50,652 bases of DNA from JBBKXP01 sp038251315. GTDB taxonomy: Bacteria > Pseudomonadota > Alphaproteobacteria > Rhodobacterales > Rhodobacteraceae. Positions 24,093-32,882 of the stretch are shown here, piece after piece (the stretch's first letter is position 1; each line of letters begins with the position of its first letter). The position numbers were made by a program, and so were the translations under genes. The stretch lies in the NCBI GenBank assembly GCA_038251315.1, contig JBBSBK010000012.1:1-50652 (forward strand). The letters run 5' to 3'. Below the pieces are notes generated by a model that searched no databases, had not been told where the DNA came from, and saw only the letters and a program-made list of their open reading frames with translations.

Positions 24093-25349
24093 TCACCCGT
24101 ATCGCGCCGCCGTCAGCCCATCCATGTCGATGTCGGGCGTGTTGTCCATCACCACGTCGGCCACGGCCCGCCCCGATCCGCAGGCCATCGTCCAGCCAAG
24201 GGTGCCATGGCCGGTGTTCAGGAACAGGTTGTCATAGCGTGAGTGCCCCAGCACCGGCGTGCCGTCAGGCGTCATCGGGCGCAGGCCGGTCCAGCCTTCG
24301 GCTTTTGTCACGTCGCCGCCGTCGGGAAACAGGTCGCTCATGACGTGGCGCACAGTGTCCGTCGCGTGGGGGCCAAGTCGCCCGGAATAGCCGGCAATTT
24401 CCGCCGTGCCTGCGACGCGGATACGGTCGCCCAGCCGGGTGATTGCCACCTTGTGTGTTTCGTCCATGATCGTGCTTTGCGGTGCCATGTCAGGGTCTGT
24501 GACGGGGAGCGTCACCGAATAGCCCTTGACCGGATAGACCGGTAGTTTCACCCCGATGGGACGCAGGATCAGCGGTGCGAAACTGCCCATCGCGCAGACA
24601 TAGCGGTCGGCGGTCTGCACCCCGGCGGGTTCGGTGCGGATGCCGGTGACGGCGCTGCCTTCGGTCATGATTTCGCGGATCGACTGGCCGTATTGGAACG
24701 TCACGCCCAGTTCGGCGCATTTATCGGCCAGCGCGATGGTGAACATCCGGCAATCGCCGGTCCGGTCCGCGGTCAGGCGCAGGCCGCCGACGAATTTGTC
24801 GCGCACTTTCGCCAATGCAGGTTCGACGGCGATGCAGCCGTCGGGGTCCAGCAGTTCAAACGGTGAGTCGTACTCGGCCAAAATCGTCTGGTCGGCCTTG
24901 GACCCTTTCATCTGCTTTGTAGTGCGAAACAGTTGCAGGGTGCCTTGTTCGCGCCCGTCGTATTCAATGCCGGTTTCGGCGATCAGTTCGGGCATCACAT
25001 CGCGGCTGTAGTTCGATATCCGCACCATCCGCCCCTTGTTCACCGCATAGGCCGCATCGTTGCAGTTGGCGATCATCTGCGCCGACCATTTCCACATGGT
25101 CGGGCTGATCAGCGGCCAGATGAACAGCGGGCGGCGTTTCATGAACAGCCATTTGACGGCTTTCCACGGGATACCCGGCGCGGCCCAAGGCGAGGTCATG
25201 CCGTAGGACAACTCGCCCGCGTTGGCATAGCTGGTTTCATGGCCGGGACTGGTCTGGCGGTCGATCACCGTCACCTCGGCCCCCTGTTTGGCAAGGTAGT
25301 AGGCGGTGGTGACGCCGATCACGCCGGCCCCCATGACGATGATTTTCAT
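24093..25349 (-). CDS. dadA: D-amino acid dehydrogenase
   Basis: FAD-dependent, membrane-associated enzyme that oxidises D-amino acids such as D-alanine to keto acids. It has 418 residues. The FAD-binding Rossmann motif is GAGVIG at 7-12, with ETSYANAGEL after it. The C-terminal part has WTGLRPMTPDGTPVLG and NTGHGTLGWTMACGSG, both characteristic of DadA. It begins four bases inside the rsmA 3' end, so it is the last gene of the long minus-strand operon from lptF. Confidence 0.93.
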   Translation of the reverse strand: MKIIVMGAGVIGVTTAYYLAKQGAEVTVIDRQTSPGHETSYANAGELSYGMTSPWAAPGIPWKAVKWLFMKRRPLFIWPLISPTMWKWSAQMIANCNDAAYAVNKGRMVRISNYSRDVMPELIAETGIEYDGREQGTLQLFRTTKQMKGSKADQTILAEYDSPFELLDPDGCIAVEPALAKVRDKFVGGLRLTADRTGDCRMFTIALADKCAELGVTFQYGQSIREIMTEGSAVTGIRTEPAGVQTADRYVCAMGSFAPLILRPIGVKLPVYPVKGYSVTLPVTDPDMAPQSTIMDETHKVAITRLGDRIRVAGTAEIAGYSGRLGPHATDTVRHVMSDLFPDGGDVTKAEGWTGLRPMTPDGTPVLGHSRYDNLFLNTGHGTLGWTMACGSGRAVADVVMDNTPDIDMDGLTAARYG

Positions 25350-26194
25350 GGCTTTTCCTTTTCCAGCGAGCGGGCAAGGGCGCAGAATTGTTCAAGGCCG
25401 ATCTGTTCGGCCCGTTCGGTCGGCGGGATGCCGACAGCGTTCAGATGATCCTCGATATCCGGGGTGATACCCTTCAGCGCGGCGCGTAGCATCTTGCGCC
25501 GCTGGTTGAAACCCGCCGCCACCACGCGGTTCAGGATTGCGGGGTTGGCCGGATAGCGGGGCGCAGGCAGAGCGGTCAGGTGGACGACGGCTGACGACAC
25601 TTTTGGCGCTGGGGTGAATGCTTCGGGCGGCAGGTCCATCACGATCTTGGGGTCGCTGCGCCATTGCGCGAGCAGGGCAAGGCGCCCGTACGCCTTGGTC
25701 CCCGGCGCGGCCACGATCCGCTGCGCCACTTCGCGCTGGAACATCAGGGTAAGTGATATCCAGAACGGCGGCCAGTCGGGCGGGGTCAGCCAGCGCACCA
25801 GCAGTTCGGTGCCGACGTTATAGGGCAGGTTGGCCGCGATCTTGATCGGTGGGGTCAGGTGGTCGAGCGGATTCACCGCCAGCGCGTCGCCTTCAATCGC
25901 GGTCAGCCGCCCCGGATAGGCAGCGGAGATCTCGGCCAACGCGGCCATGCAGCGCGGGTCTTTTTCGATCGCCAGTACGTGCCGCGCGCCTTCGGCCAGT
26001 AACCCGCGCGTCAGGCCGCCTGGGCCGGGACCGATTTCAAGGATGTCGTGGGTTGTCAGATCGCCCGCAAGTCGGGCGATGCGCGCGGTCAGGTTGAGGT
26101 CGAGGAGAAAGTTCTGGCCGAGCGATTTCTTTGCCGCGAGGTCGTGCATACGGATCACTTCGCGCAGGGGGGGCAGGCCGTCGATCCCTGCCAT
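25346..26194 (-). CDS. rsmA: 16S rRNA (adenine1518-N6/adenine1519-N6) dimethyltransferase
   Basis: Dimethylates two adjacent adenines near the 3' end of 16S rRNA in late 30S assembly (also called KsgA). It has 282 residues. Motifs are SLGQNFLLD near residue 24, the SAM site ILEIGPGPGGLTRGLL, and the catalytic NLPYNVGTELL. The N-terminus IDGLPPLREVI is the usual alphaproteobacterial form. Its ATG shares one base with the pdxA stop and its own stop overlaps dadA. Confidence 0.97.
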   Translation of the reverse strand: MAGIDGLPPLREVIRMHDLAAKKSLGQNFLLDLNLTARIARLAGDLTTHDILEIGPGPGGLTRGLLAEGARHVLAIEKDPRCMAALAEISAAYPGRLTAIEGDALAVNPLDHLTPPIKIAANLPYNVGTELLVRWLTPPDWPPFWISLTLMFQREVAQRIVAAPGTKAYGRLALLAQWRSDPKIVMDLPPEAFTPAPKVSSAVVHLTALPAPRYPANPAILNRVVAAGFNQRRKMLRAALKGITPDIEDHLNAVGIPPTERAEQIGLEQFCALARSLEKEKP

Positions 26195-27150
26195 CAGGCT
26201 TTTCGCGCCATCCGGTCAGCCATCCGCAGTGCGGCGATCATCGAGGTCGGATCGGCGCGGCCTTGCCCTGCGATATCGAACGCGGTGCCGTGATCGGGCG
26301 AGGTGCGCACGAAGGGCAGGCCCAGCGTCACGTTCACACCGCCGGAAAAGTCCAGCGTCTTGATCGGGATCAGGGCCTGATCGTGGTAGGCGCAGATCGC
26401 CACGTCGTAGGTGGCCCGTGCTGCTGCGTGAAACATCGTATCGGCGGACAGGGGGCCAGTCAGGTCGATCCCTTCGGCCCGTAGGGCGTCGATCACGGGG
26501 ATCATCATGTCGATTTCTTCGTGTCCCATCTTGCCGCCTTCGCCTGCGTGCGGGTTCAGCCCGGCGACGGCGATCCGTGGTCGGGCAATTCCGAAATCAC
26601 GGCGCAGTGCGGCGTGGGTAATCAGGATTGTGTCGGTCAGCAGGCTTGCGGTCAAGGCCTGCGGCACCTCGGCCAGCGGCAGGTGGATCGTCGTTGGAAC
26701 CACGCGCAGCGCGTCGCAGGCCAGCATCATGACGACACGGTCGACGGCGGCAAGTGCGGCCAGAAATTCGGTATGGCCGGGGTAGGCAAACCCGGCCCCG
26801 TCAGACAGCGCCTTTTTGTGGATCGGTGCAGTGCAAAGGGCACCGCACGCGCCTGCCATGACAAGTTCGACCCCGGTGGCAATGGCGTCGATCACCCCTT
26901 GGGCGTGCCCCGCAACCGGCTGACCGGGGTGGGCCGGGCTGCCAAAGTCGCGCACCAGAACCGGCAGGGCGGTGGCTGAGACACTTGCGGCGGTGTCCGG
27001 CGTTGCGGCCTGCCAGTGTGTGCCCGGCGGCAGGTGAAGCGGGTCGCCGATCCAAAGTATGGGCAGGTCGCTACGCAGCACTTCCCAGGCCTTGGCGACA
27101 ATTTCCGGCCCGATCCCGGCGGGTTCGCCGCAACTGATGGCGATGGTCAT
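26194..27150 (-). CDS. pdxA: 4-hydroxythreonine-4-phosphate dehydrogenase
   Basis: NAD-dependent enzyme of the DXP-dependent vitamin B6 pathway, 318 residues. The start MTIAISCGEPAGIGPEI is diagnostic. Metal-binding histidines are visible in YPGHTEFLA, ITHAALRR and CAYHDQALIPIK. TSPDHGTAFDIAG is a further signature. The ATG at 27150 is used; the longer frame upstream lies inside surA. It starts 4 bases after the surA stop. The order surA-pdxA-rsmA is widely conserved in proteobacteria. Confidence 0.96.
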   Translation of the reverse strand: MTIAISCGEPAGIGPEIVAKAWEVLRSDLPILWIGDPLHLPPGTHWQAATPDTAASVSATALPVLVRDFGSPAHPGQPVAGHAQGVIDAIATGVELVMAGACGALCTAPIHKKALSDGAGFAYPGHTEFLAALAAVDRVVMMLACDALRVVPTTIHLPLAEVPQALTASLLTDTILITHAALRRDFGIARPRIAVAGLNPHAGEGGKMGHEEIDMMIPVIDALRAEGIDLTGPLSADTMFHAAARATYDVAICAYHDQALIPIKTLDFSGGVNVTLGLPFVRTSPDHGTAFDIAGQGRADPTSMIAALRMADRMARKA

Positions 27151-27154
27151 GCCG

Positions 27155-28375
27155 TCAGTTGTAGGTGATCGTCGCGGCGGCCTTGAGGTCGGCCAGCAGC
27201 GCGTCGGCGAACCCGGCGATCCGCTGCGACCGCAATTCATTGGCCACCGTGTCGCGGTCGACGCCTTCGGCGGTGGCGGGGATCCGCTTGCAGAGCATCA
27301 GAAAGACCAGAGTCTGCCCGTTCGCGCGGGTCAGATTGGCCGAGTATTCGCCGGGGTCGAGGCGGGCCAGTTCCATTGCCACATCGGTCGGGATCTGCGC
27401 CAGCGGGAGGGTGGTGCGTTCCAGTTGTTCGGGTGGCAGATTGCGGGCGATACCATAAAGGTCGTCGCAGGTATCGACCTGTCCGGCGATCCGGGCGGCC
27501 TCCCCCCGTCCGGCGTCTGACTGGCCGCCGGGCAGGAAAAGCGAGGCATATTCGATCTCGGCGGGTGCGGTGATCGTGGCGGCAACCTCGCGGGTGCCGC
27601 GCATCTGGAACAGCGCTATCCCGTCGGTGATCGGGATCGGCGCCGTCACCTGCCCGTTGGCAAGAGCGAGGATGATACCGCGCAACTGCGGCGGATAATT
27701 GGTGATCGGCAGCCAGTCGAGCCGCCCGCCATTGCCGCGTGACGGCAGCGCAGAGATGCGCCGCGCCTCGGCCTCGAACGCGGCCATACTGGTCGACTGC
27801 GAAATCCGCGTCGCGGTTTCCATCGCCTGCGCGGCCTGCGGCGGTGGTGCGGCGATGATGATTTCGTTCAGCAGCACCTCGATCACCGATCCGGTGCTGT
27901 CAGATTGGGCTATCGCCCGATCAATTTCGGCATCTGTGACCTGGACGCGCGCGCCATAGCGGCTGCGGATATAGTCGCGCCAACTGACCCCGACCCGGAC
28001 GAAATCGCGCAACGCCGCCTGATCGACGCCGTTCTGGTTCAGCACGGTGGTAAACTGGGCAAGGTCAAGGTTGGCGCGGCCGGCGAATTCCTCCATCGCG
28101 GTGGCCAGTCCTTCGTCGGTCAATTTCACCCCGGCGCGTTCCAGTTCGTCCATTTTCAGGCGATCTTCAATCAGGCCGTCGCGGGCCAGCAGCGGCAGAT
28201 CGCCGGGCGCGCGGAACAATTCCAGCAGCTTGAGTCGCTGTTCGACCTCGTAATTGGTGATCGCCCGACCGTCGACGGTGATGGCGGGCGAAAACAGCCC
28301 CTGCGCCGATGCAGTCATCGGCAGCGCCAGCAGGGCAAGGGTCAGCCAGAGGGTCAGGCGAAGGGGATGGGTCAT
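27155..28375 (-). CDS. surA: Periplasmic peptidyl-prolyl isomerase / chaperone SurA
   Basis: Chaperone that escorts outer-membrane proteins through the periplasm. It has 406 residues. A Sec signal peptide (about 1-25, ending ASAQ) is followed by the SurA N-terminal domain (ITVDGRAITNYEVEQRLKLL). A parvulin-type region lies around residues 165-265 (NEIIIAAPP then RRISALPSRGNGGRLDWLP). Only one parvulin-like domain is seen, while E. coli SurA has two. It follows lptD, as in many proteobacteria. Confidence 0.92.
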   Translation of the reverse strand: MTHPLRLTLWLTLALLALPMTASAQGLFSPAITVDGRAITNYEVEQRLKLLELFRAPGDLPLLARDGLIEDRLKMDELERAGVKLTDEGLATAMEEFAGRANLDLAQFTTVLNQNGVDQAALRDFVRVGVSWRDYIRSRYGARVQVTDAEIDRAIAQSDSTGSVIEVLLNEIIIAAPPPQAAQAMETATRISQSTSMAAFEAEARRISALPSRGNGGRLDWLPITNYPPQLRGIILALANGQVTAPIPITDGIALFQMRGTREVAATITAPAEIEYASLFLPGGQSDAGRGEAARIAGQVDTCDDLYGIARNLPPEQLERTTLPLAQIPTDVAMELARLDPGEYSANLTRANGQTLVFLMLCKRIPATAEGVDRDTVANELRSQRIAGFADALLADLKAAATITYN

Positions 28376-28405
28376 GCATGCCTCGTTCGTGTCATGGTCT
28401 TTTTA

Positions 28406-30523
28406 TCAGTTCGCGCAGGTTGTCCGTGCCGTTTTGCCGCTGCGTCCGGCCGAAAAGCCGTTCAGCGACACGGACAGCCCGTAGTCGGTTGTCGGCTTGA
28501 GGATAGTCGAAGACGTGTAGCGGCGCGAGACCGAAAGGGCGACCGTGACACATTCGTTCTGCCAGCCAAGGTCGAGGCCTGCATAGGCCGGTTCGCGGGC
28601 GGCGACGTCATAGCGCCCGTTGACCCCAATGCTCCAGCGGTTGTCAAAGCGGTAATCGGCGTCAAGGTTCCATTCGGACACATCGTCGGTCCGGTCCTCG
28701 GCCAGATCAGTCGGCAGCCAGACGTAGGACATCGCAAGGTCCAGCTTGTCCGTGGTCCAGCCGATCCGGGCTTCGGTCTTTTGTGGGGTAAAGGTGCCGT
28801 CCAGCACGGCCCGCCCGATCATCTCCAACCCGTTGACGAAAACGAACTGCCCGGCCAGCAACCAGTCGGACCGCGTTCCGTTCAACCCCGACGTGATGCT
28901 GAAATCGGTATTGTCGGTGTCGCGGAACACCCGCCCAAAGGTGAGGCGGGCGATGTTTCCCGTCGTCGCAAGCCGGGTCCAAGTCACCCCTGTGGCCAGC
29001 CGTGTCCCGTGTTCGCGGGCGTCGTCCCCGGGAAAGCGCGCGAGATCGACCAGATTGCCGCTGTCGAATTCGGCCCGCGTGCTGTCTTCGTTCGCGACTG
29101 TGCCGCCGCGGGTTTGCGACCATGCAAGGCTGACGATCGGTTCGATCACCTGCGTCGCCTTTGCGCTGGCACGGATCAGTGGCCAGCGCAGCGTCGTCAT
29201 CGCGTAGGGTGTCGTGCGGGCCACATCGGTGTCGATGGCCGGATCCTGGGCGGTACGGTAATGATCGACATCCGCGCCCAACCGGATATCGGCCAGCAGC
29301 CCACCCCCCAGCAGCCAGTCGCGCGACCAGTTCGCCCCGAACCCCAGACGCGCCACATCGCGCCCGGCGTCGCCCGGCAGGTTGGAATAACGCTTGTGCG
29401 CCTCGACATCCCCGGCCAGCGTCAAGGTGCCACCGATGCCGGCGGGATAAAGGTCGCGTTCAAAGTGCAGATCGATCACGATGGGGGGGAGTGATGCATT
29501 GTCCTCGGTCGTTCGCAGGGTCTGGTAATAGACCGCTTCAGCATGAAACAGGCTGTCCGCGCGCACCCGGATCAGGCTGACCGTGCTTTCCAGCCGGTCG
29601 GTGTCACCATAGGCGTAATCGAGCAGATATGTCTTGTCGCTCGCGCCTTCGATGTTCACCGCCAGTTGGAAATCATCAGGCAGCCGGAACGCGGCATCGG
29701 CAAAGATATAGCTGCGGGTTTGTCCGGGGAGGATCGCATCGCGGCTCACCGCCCCCTCGATGCTCAGGTCGCCGTTCAGCAACGCTTGCCGGTAACGCGC
29801 TTCAAGGGTGCGCGTGTTCTGCCCGAGGTAAGGCGTCAGCGTCAGATCGCGCTGGTCGCCAAGTCGAATGAAATAAGGCAGCTTTACCCCGAACCCCAGA
29901 TTGGTCGTGGTGCGGAACCCTGGCACCAAAAGACCGGTGGCACGGGTCAGCGTCGGGTCGGGCAGCCGCATCTGCGGCACCCAGAATACCGGCATCCCCT
30001 TGATCCGAAAAGTGGCGTTGTCGAAGTACAACTGCCGTCCGATCTGGTCATGCACCACCCGTTCAGCGCGGATTTCCCACAGTGGGGTCTGGTTGCCGCA
30101 CACGACGCAAGACGTCGCGGCGACCTTGTAAAGCTGGGTCAGATTGCCGTCGACACGGGTGATCTGGTTGGCCGCCAATTGCAGTTGCTGGCCTAGAACC
30201 AGCCGTGCGCCCAGCAAGATGCCGTTGGCAAGTTGCGGATCGAGGCTGGCCTGATCGGCGGTAAAGATCGTCCCGTCCTCGGCCCGGATAAAGATCGGCC
30301 CGCCAATCAGCAACCGGTCCAGCGCCTGATCGTAGGTTATCGACGCAGCGGACAGCCGGGTGCCCTGATACAGCACCTCGACGTTGCCACTGGCGATCAG
30401 GCGCTGGTTGGCGGTGACGGTCACGTTGTCGGCGACCAGAGTGGCGGCCTGTTGCGCTTGCACCAGCGTCGGGAACAACAGGCAGAGGATCATCAAAAGA
30501 CCGTTGAGACGAAGATCGCGCAT
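28406..30523 (-). CDS. lptD: LPS-assembly protein LptD
   Basis: Outer-membrane beta-barrel that inserts lipopolysaccharide into the outer leaflet with LptE. It has 705 residues. A signal peptide (1-24) precedes an OstA/LptA-like N-terminal domain (VADNVTVTANQRLIASGNVE). A CxxC pair (SCVVCGNQ) lies near residue 138, and single Cys residues near the C-terminus (NECVTV and the final TTCAN) may form the disulfides known in LptD. The rest is Tyr/Asp-rich amphipathic strand sequence of the barrel. The ATG at 30523 shares one base with the lptG stop. Confidence 0.95.
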   Translation of the reverse strand: MRDLRLNGLLMILCLLFPTLVQAQQAATLVADNVTVTANQRLIASGNVEVLYQGTRLSAASITYDQALDRLLIGGPIFIRAEDGTIFTADQASLDPQLANGILLGARLVLGQQLQLAANQITRVDGNLTQLYKVAATSCVVCGNQTPLWEIRAERVVHDQIGRQLYFDNATFRIKGMPVFWVPQMRLPDPTLTRATGLLVPGFRTTTNLGFGVKLPYFIRLGDQRDLTLTPYLGQNTRTLEARYRQALLNGDLSIEGAVSRDAILPGQTRSYIFADAAFRLPDDFQLAVNIEGASDKTYLLDYAYGDTDRLESTVSLIRVRADSLFHAEAVYYQTLRTTEDNASLPPIVIDLHFERDLYPAGIGGTLTLAGDVEAHKRYSNLPGDAGRDVARLGFGANWSRDWLLGGGLLADIRLGADVDHYRTAQDPAIDTDVARTTPYAMTTLRWPLIRASAKATQVIEPIVSLAWSQTRGGTVANEDSTRAEFDSGNLVDLARFPGDDAREHGTRLATGVTWTRLATTGNIARLTFGRVFRDTDNTDFSITSGLNGTRSDWLLAGQFVFVNGLEMIGRAVLDGTFTPQKTEARIGWTTDKLDLAMSYVWLPTDLAEDRTDDVSEWNLDADYRFDNRWSIGVNGRYDVAAREPAYAGLDLGWQNECVTVALSVSRRYTSSTILKPTTDYGLSVSLNGFSAGRSGKTARTTCAN

Positions 30524-31617
30524 CAGCCATCCTCCAGATGCAGCAGCAGGCCCAGCGACAGACCAATCGCCGCAAGGGGCGGTGCCCATGCGGCTAGCAG
30601 CACCGGCAGTTGGCCGTTTTCGCCCAAAATTTGGGCAAAGTTGCGGATGAAATATAGCCCGAACGACAGCAGGATCGCCGCCAGCACCATGATACCGGTG
30701 CGCCCGCCGCGCTGGTGGCGCATGGTAAAGCCCGATCCGATCAATACCATCGCGACCAGAAAGGCGGGCAGCGCCAGTTCGGTCTGGAACCAGACCTCGT
30801 GCCTGCGGGCCGAAAAACCTGCCGCCTTGAGATTGGCGACGAAGCCCGGCAGTTCCCAGATCGGGATCGACGCCGGGCTGCCGAAACTGTCCCTGATCTG
30901 ATCCGGGGTCAGGGTCGACGCAATTGTCATCGTCACCTCGCGCGATGCCGCCGCTTCGGGGTTGGCAGTGCTGGCAAGCGGCCAGACCTTGGCGTCGGTC
31001 AGGTTCCAAGCGCCATCGCCAAGGATCGCCATTTGCGCGGCGACACGGCGCACTGGCCCACCCTCGTCGGTAAAGGTGATGAAGGTGACATCGCGCAACA
31101 CGGTTCCGTCCAGATTGCTGCGCGCGGCATGGATTACCGTCTGGCGGTTGGCACTGCCCTGGCGCAACCACAACCCGTCGCTGGACAGCGACAGGACATT
31201 GCCCCGCCCCGACAAGGCGCTGGCGCGTGTTTCGTATTGTTTCGACGTCGCCGCGACCAGCGGGTTCATTACCGCAACGGCCAGCGTCCCGATCACCAAT
31301 GTCACCCCGACCGGGGCCATCAGCGTCCGCAGGGCCGACCGGCCTGCGGCCCGCGTCACCACCATTTCCGATGATCTCGCAAGTGCCAGGAACATGGCGA
31401 TCGTGGCGAGGATCATGATCAGCGGCAGAATCCGATAAAGCCCGCCCGGAATGTTCAGCAATGACAGTTGCAGGATCGCGCCAAAGCGCACCTCGGCGCT
31501 GGAAAACTGGCGCAACTGGTCGAGGATGTCGAGGAACACCGTGATCGCAAAAAAGATCGCGAAAACGCCAAGGAACGACAGGGCAAAACGGCGGGCAAAG
31601 TAACGGTGGAGGATCAT
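30523..31617 (-). CDS. lptG: LPS export ABC transporter permease LptG
   Basis: Inner-membrane permease of the LptB2FG transporter that extracts LPS toward LptC. It has 364 residues, with three N-terminal and three C-terminal membrane spans flanking a periplasmic beta-jellyroll domain. ARRFALSFLGVFAIFF marks the start and LARSSEMVVTRAAG the coupling helix that contacts LptB. GGAGG precedes the ATG at 31617. It overlaps lptF by four bases. Confidence 0.94.
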   Translation of the reverse strand: MILHRYFARRFALSFLGVFAIFFAITVFLDILDQLRQFSSAEVRFGAILQLSLLNIPGGLYRILPLIMILATIAMFLALARSSEMVVTRAAGRSALRTLMAPVGVTLVIGTLAVAVMNPLVAATSKQYETRASALSGRGNVLSLSSDGLWLRQGSANRQTVIHAARSNLDGTVLRDVTFITFTDEGGPVRRVAAQMAILGDGAWNLTDAKVWPLASTANPEAAASREVTMTIASTLTPDQIRDSFGSPASIPIWELPGFVANLKAAGFSARRHEVWFQTELALPAFLVAMVLIGSGFTMRHQRGGRTGIMVLAAILLSFGLYFIRNFAQILGENGQLPVLLAAWAPPLAAIGLSLGLLLHLEDG

Positions 31618-32744
31618 GCCGCCACTCCGCTGCGGCGGCGAAGGCGGAATAGCCCGGGGCGACTGGCCGCGGTCAGCAGACCCCAGACGATGGTGAGCCC
31701 GACCACCGAGGGAAGATAGGTCAGCGGCCAAAGCGCCGGACTGGTGCGGGCGATATTGGCACCGGCGGTTTCCACAGCCTTGACGAGGATCACCAGAAAC
31801 ACCGCCGCGATGATCTGCTTCCACGCGCCGAAACGGCTGAAACCACCAGTCAGCAGGGTGGCAAATCCCAGTAGGGCCGCCACGGCGGACAGGATCGCCT
31901 GCCCGGACCGGTCATGGCCTTCGACCCGCAGAAACTCCATGCTGCGTCCGGTTTCATCGGCCAGCGCCGGTGTCGGCTTCAGCAACTCCCACGTCGACAA
32001 TTCGCGCGAACTACGCTGGGTGCGCCCGCCGTCCTGCACCAGCCCGCCGATGTCATAGACGAAATCGTCGAACTTGGTTGTGATGAGCCGCTGACTGTCG
32101 GTCGCCAGCGTTTGCGCCAAACCATCGATCATCACCAGTTGCGGGCTTGACGCGTTGCTGACGAGGTAGGCCTGTGCCGCGGTGTAGGTCACGGTTTCTG
32201 CCGGATTGCGCGAATCCGACAGGAAGATGTCGCGCAATTCGCCGGCCGGGGTGATGTCGCGGATATAGACCGTGATCCCGGCAGTCGGGTTCAGAAACTG
32301 CCCCGGCGTCAACAGGCGGGCGGTGGCGTTCTGCGCGATCTCGGCCGAGCGGTCGTTGTAGGCACGGGTGCTGGCCGGGACCAGTACATGCATCAGCACC
32401 AGCATCAGCGCCGTGACGATCAACCCGAACATCAGCACCGGGCGGGCCAGCCGGAATGGCGAATAACCGGTCGCCTGCATCACGACCATTTCGCTGTCGT
32501 TCATCATCCGGTTGGTCACATAGACCGAGGCCGCAAAGGCCGCCATCGGCAACACCACCCGGATCACGCCGGGCAGCGACAGCGCAGTGAATTCCAGAAA
32601 CACAAAGGCCGATTGCCCGTCAGCAATCAGTTCATCGAACAACCGCACCGCCTGATTGATCCAGTAGATCAGGATCAGGACGAGGGCGAAAAAGCCGAAC
32701 AGCACCATCAGTTGCGACAGCATGTATCTGTCGAATCGCGCCAA
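31614..32744 (-). CDS. lptF: LPS export ABC transporter permease LptF
   Basis: Partner of LptG in the LPS transporter, 376 residues with the same six-span layout. RFDRYMLSQLMVLFGFFAL at the start and MMNDSEMVVMQATGYSP as coupling helix identify it. The predicted start is TTG at 32744 with GGGGG upstream; the first in-frame ATG is only six codons later. It heads the minus-strand operon lptF-lptG-lptD-surA-pdxA-rsmA-dadA, divergent from pepA across a 138-base gap in which I could not place promoters with confidence. Confidence 0.93.
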   Translation of the reverse strand: MARFDRYMLSQLMVLFGFFALVLILIYWINQAVRLFDELIADGQSAFVFLEFTALSLPGVIRVVLPMAAFAASVYVTNRMMNDSEMVVMQATGYSPFRLARPVLMFGLIVTALMLVLMHVLVPASTRAYNDRSAEIAQNATARLLTPGQFLNPTAGITVYIRDITPAGELRDIFLSDSRNPAETVTYTAAQAYLVSNASSPQLVMIDGLAQTLATDSQRLITTKFDDFVYDIGGLVQDGGRTQRSSRELSTWELLKPTPALADETGRSMEFLRVEGHDRSGQAILSAVAALLGFATLLTGGFSRFGAWKQIIAAVFLVILVKAVETAGANIARTSPALWPLTYLPSVVGLTIVWGLLTAASRPGLFRLRRRSGVAA

Positions 32745-32882
32745 TGACTGCCCCCCGCATTGCTTGCCCAGCTTATTGGCCGCAAACTAGCCGACTTTGG
32801 CGACCTGTTGAACTGCTATCTGGCCAACGGCGTGGGGCCGGGCTAGGTTCTGCCCACATCTTATTGAGCAGGAAACCCCCAC

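Noticed and set aside
27905..29494. Open frame of 529 codons on the plus strand over surA and lptD
   Set aside because: Antisense to lptD and surA, both full length and in an operon; no recognisable domain.
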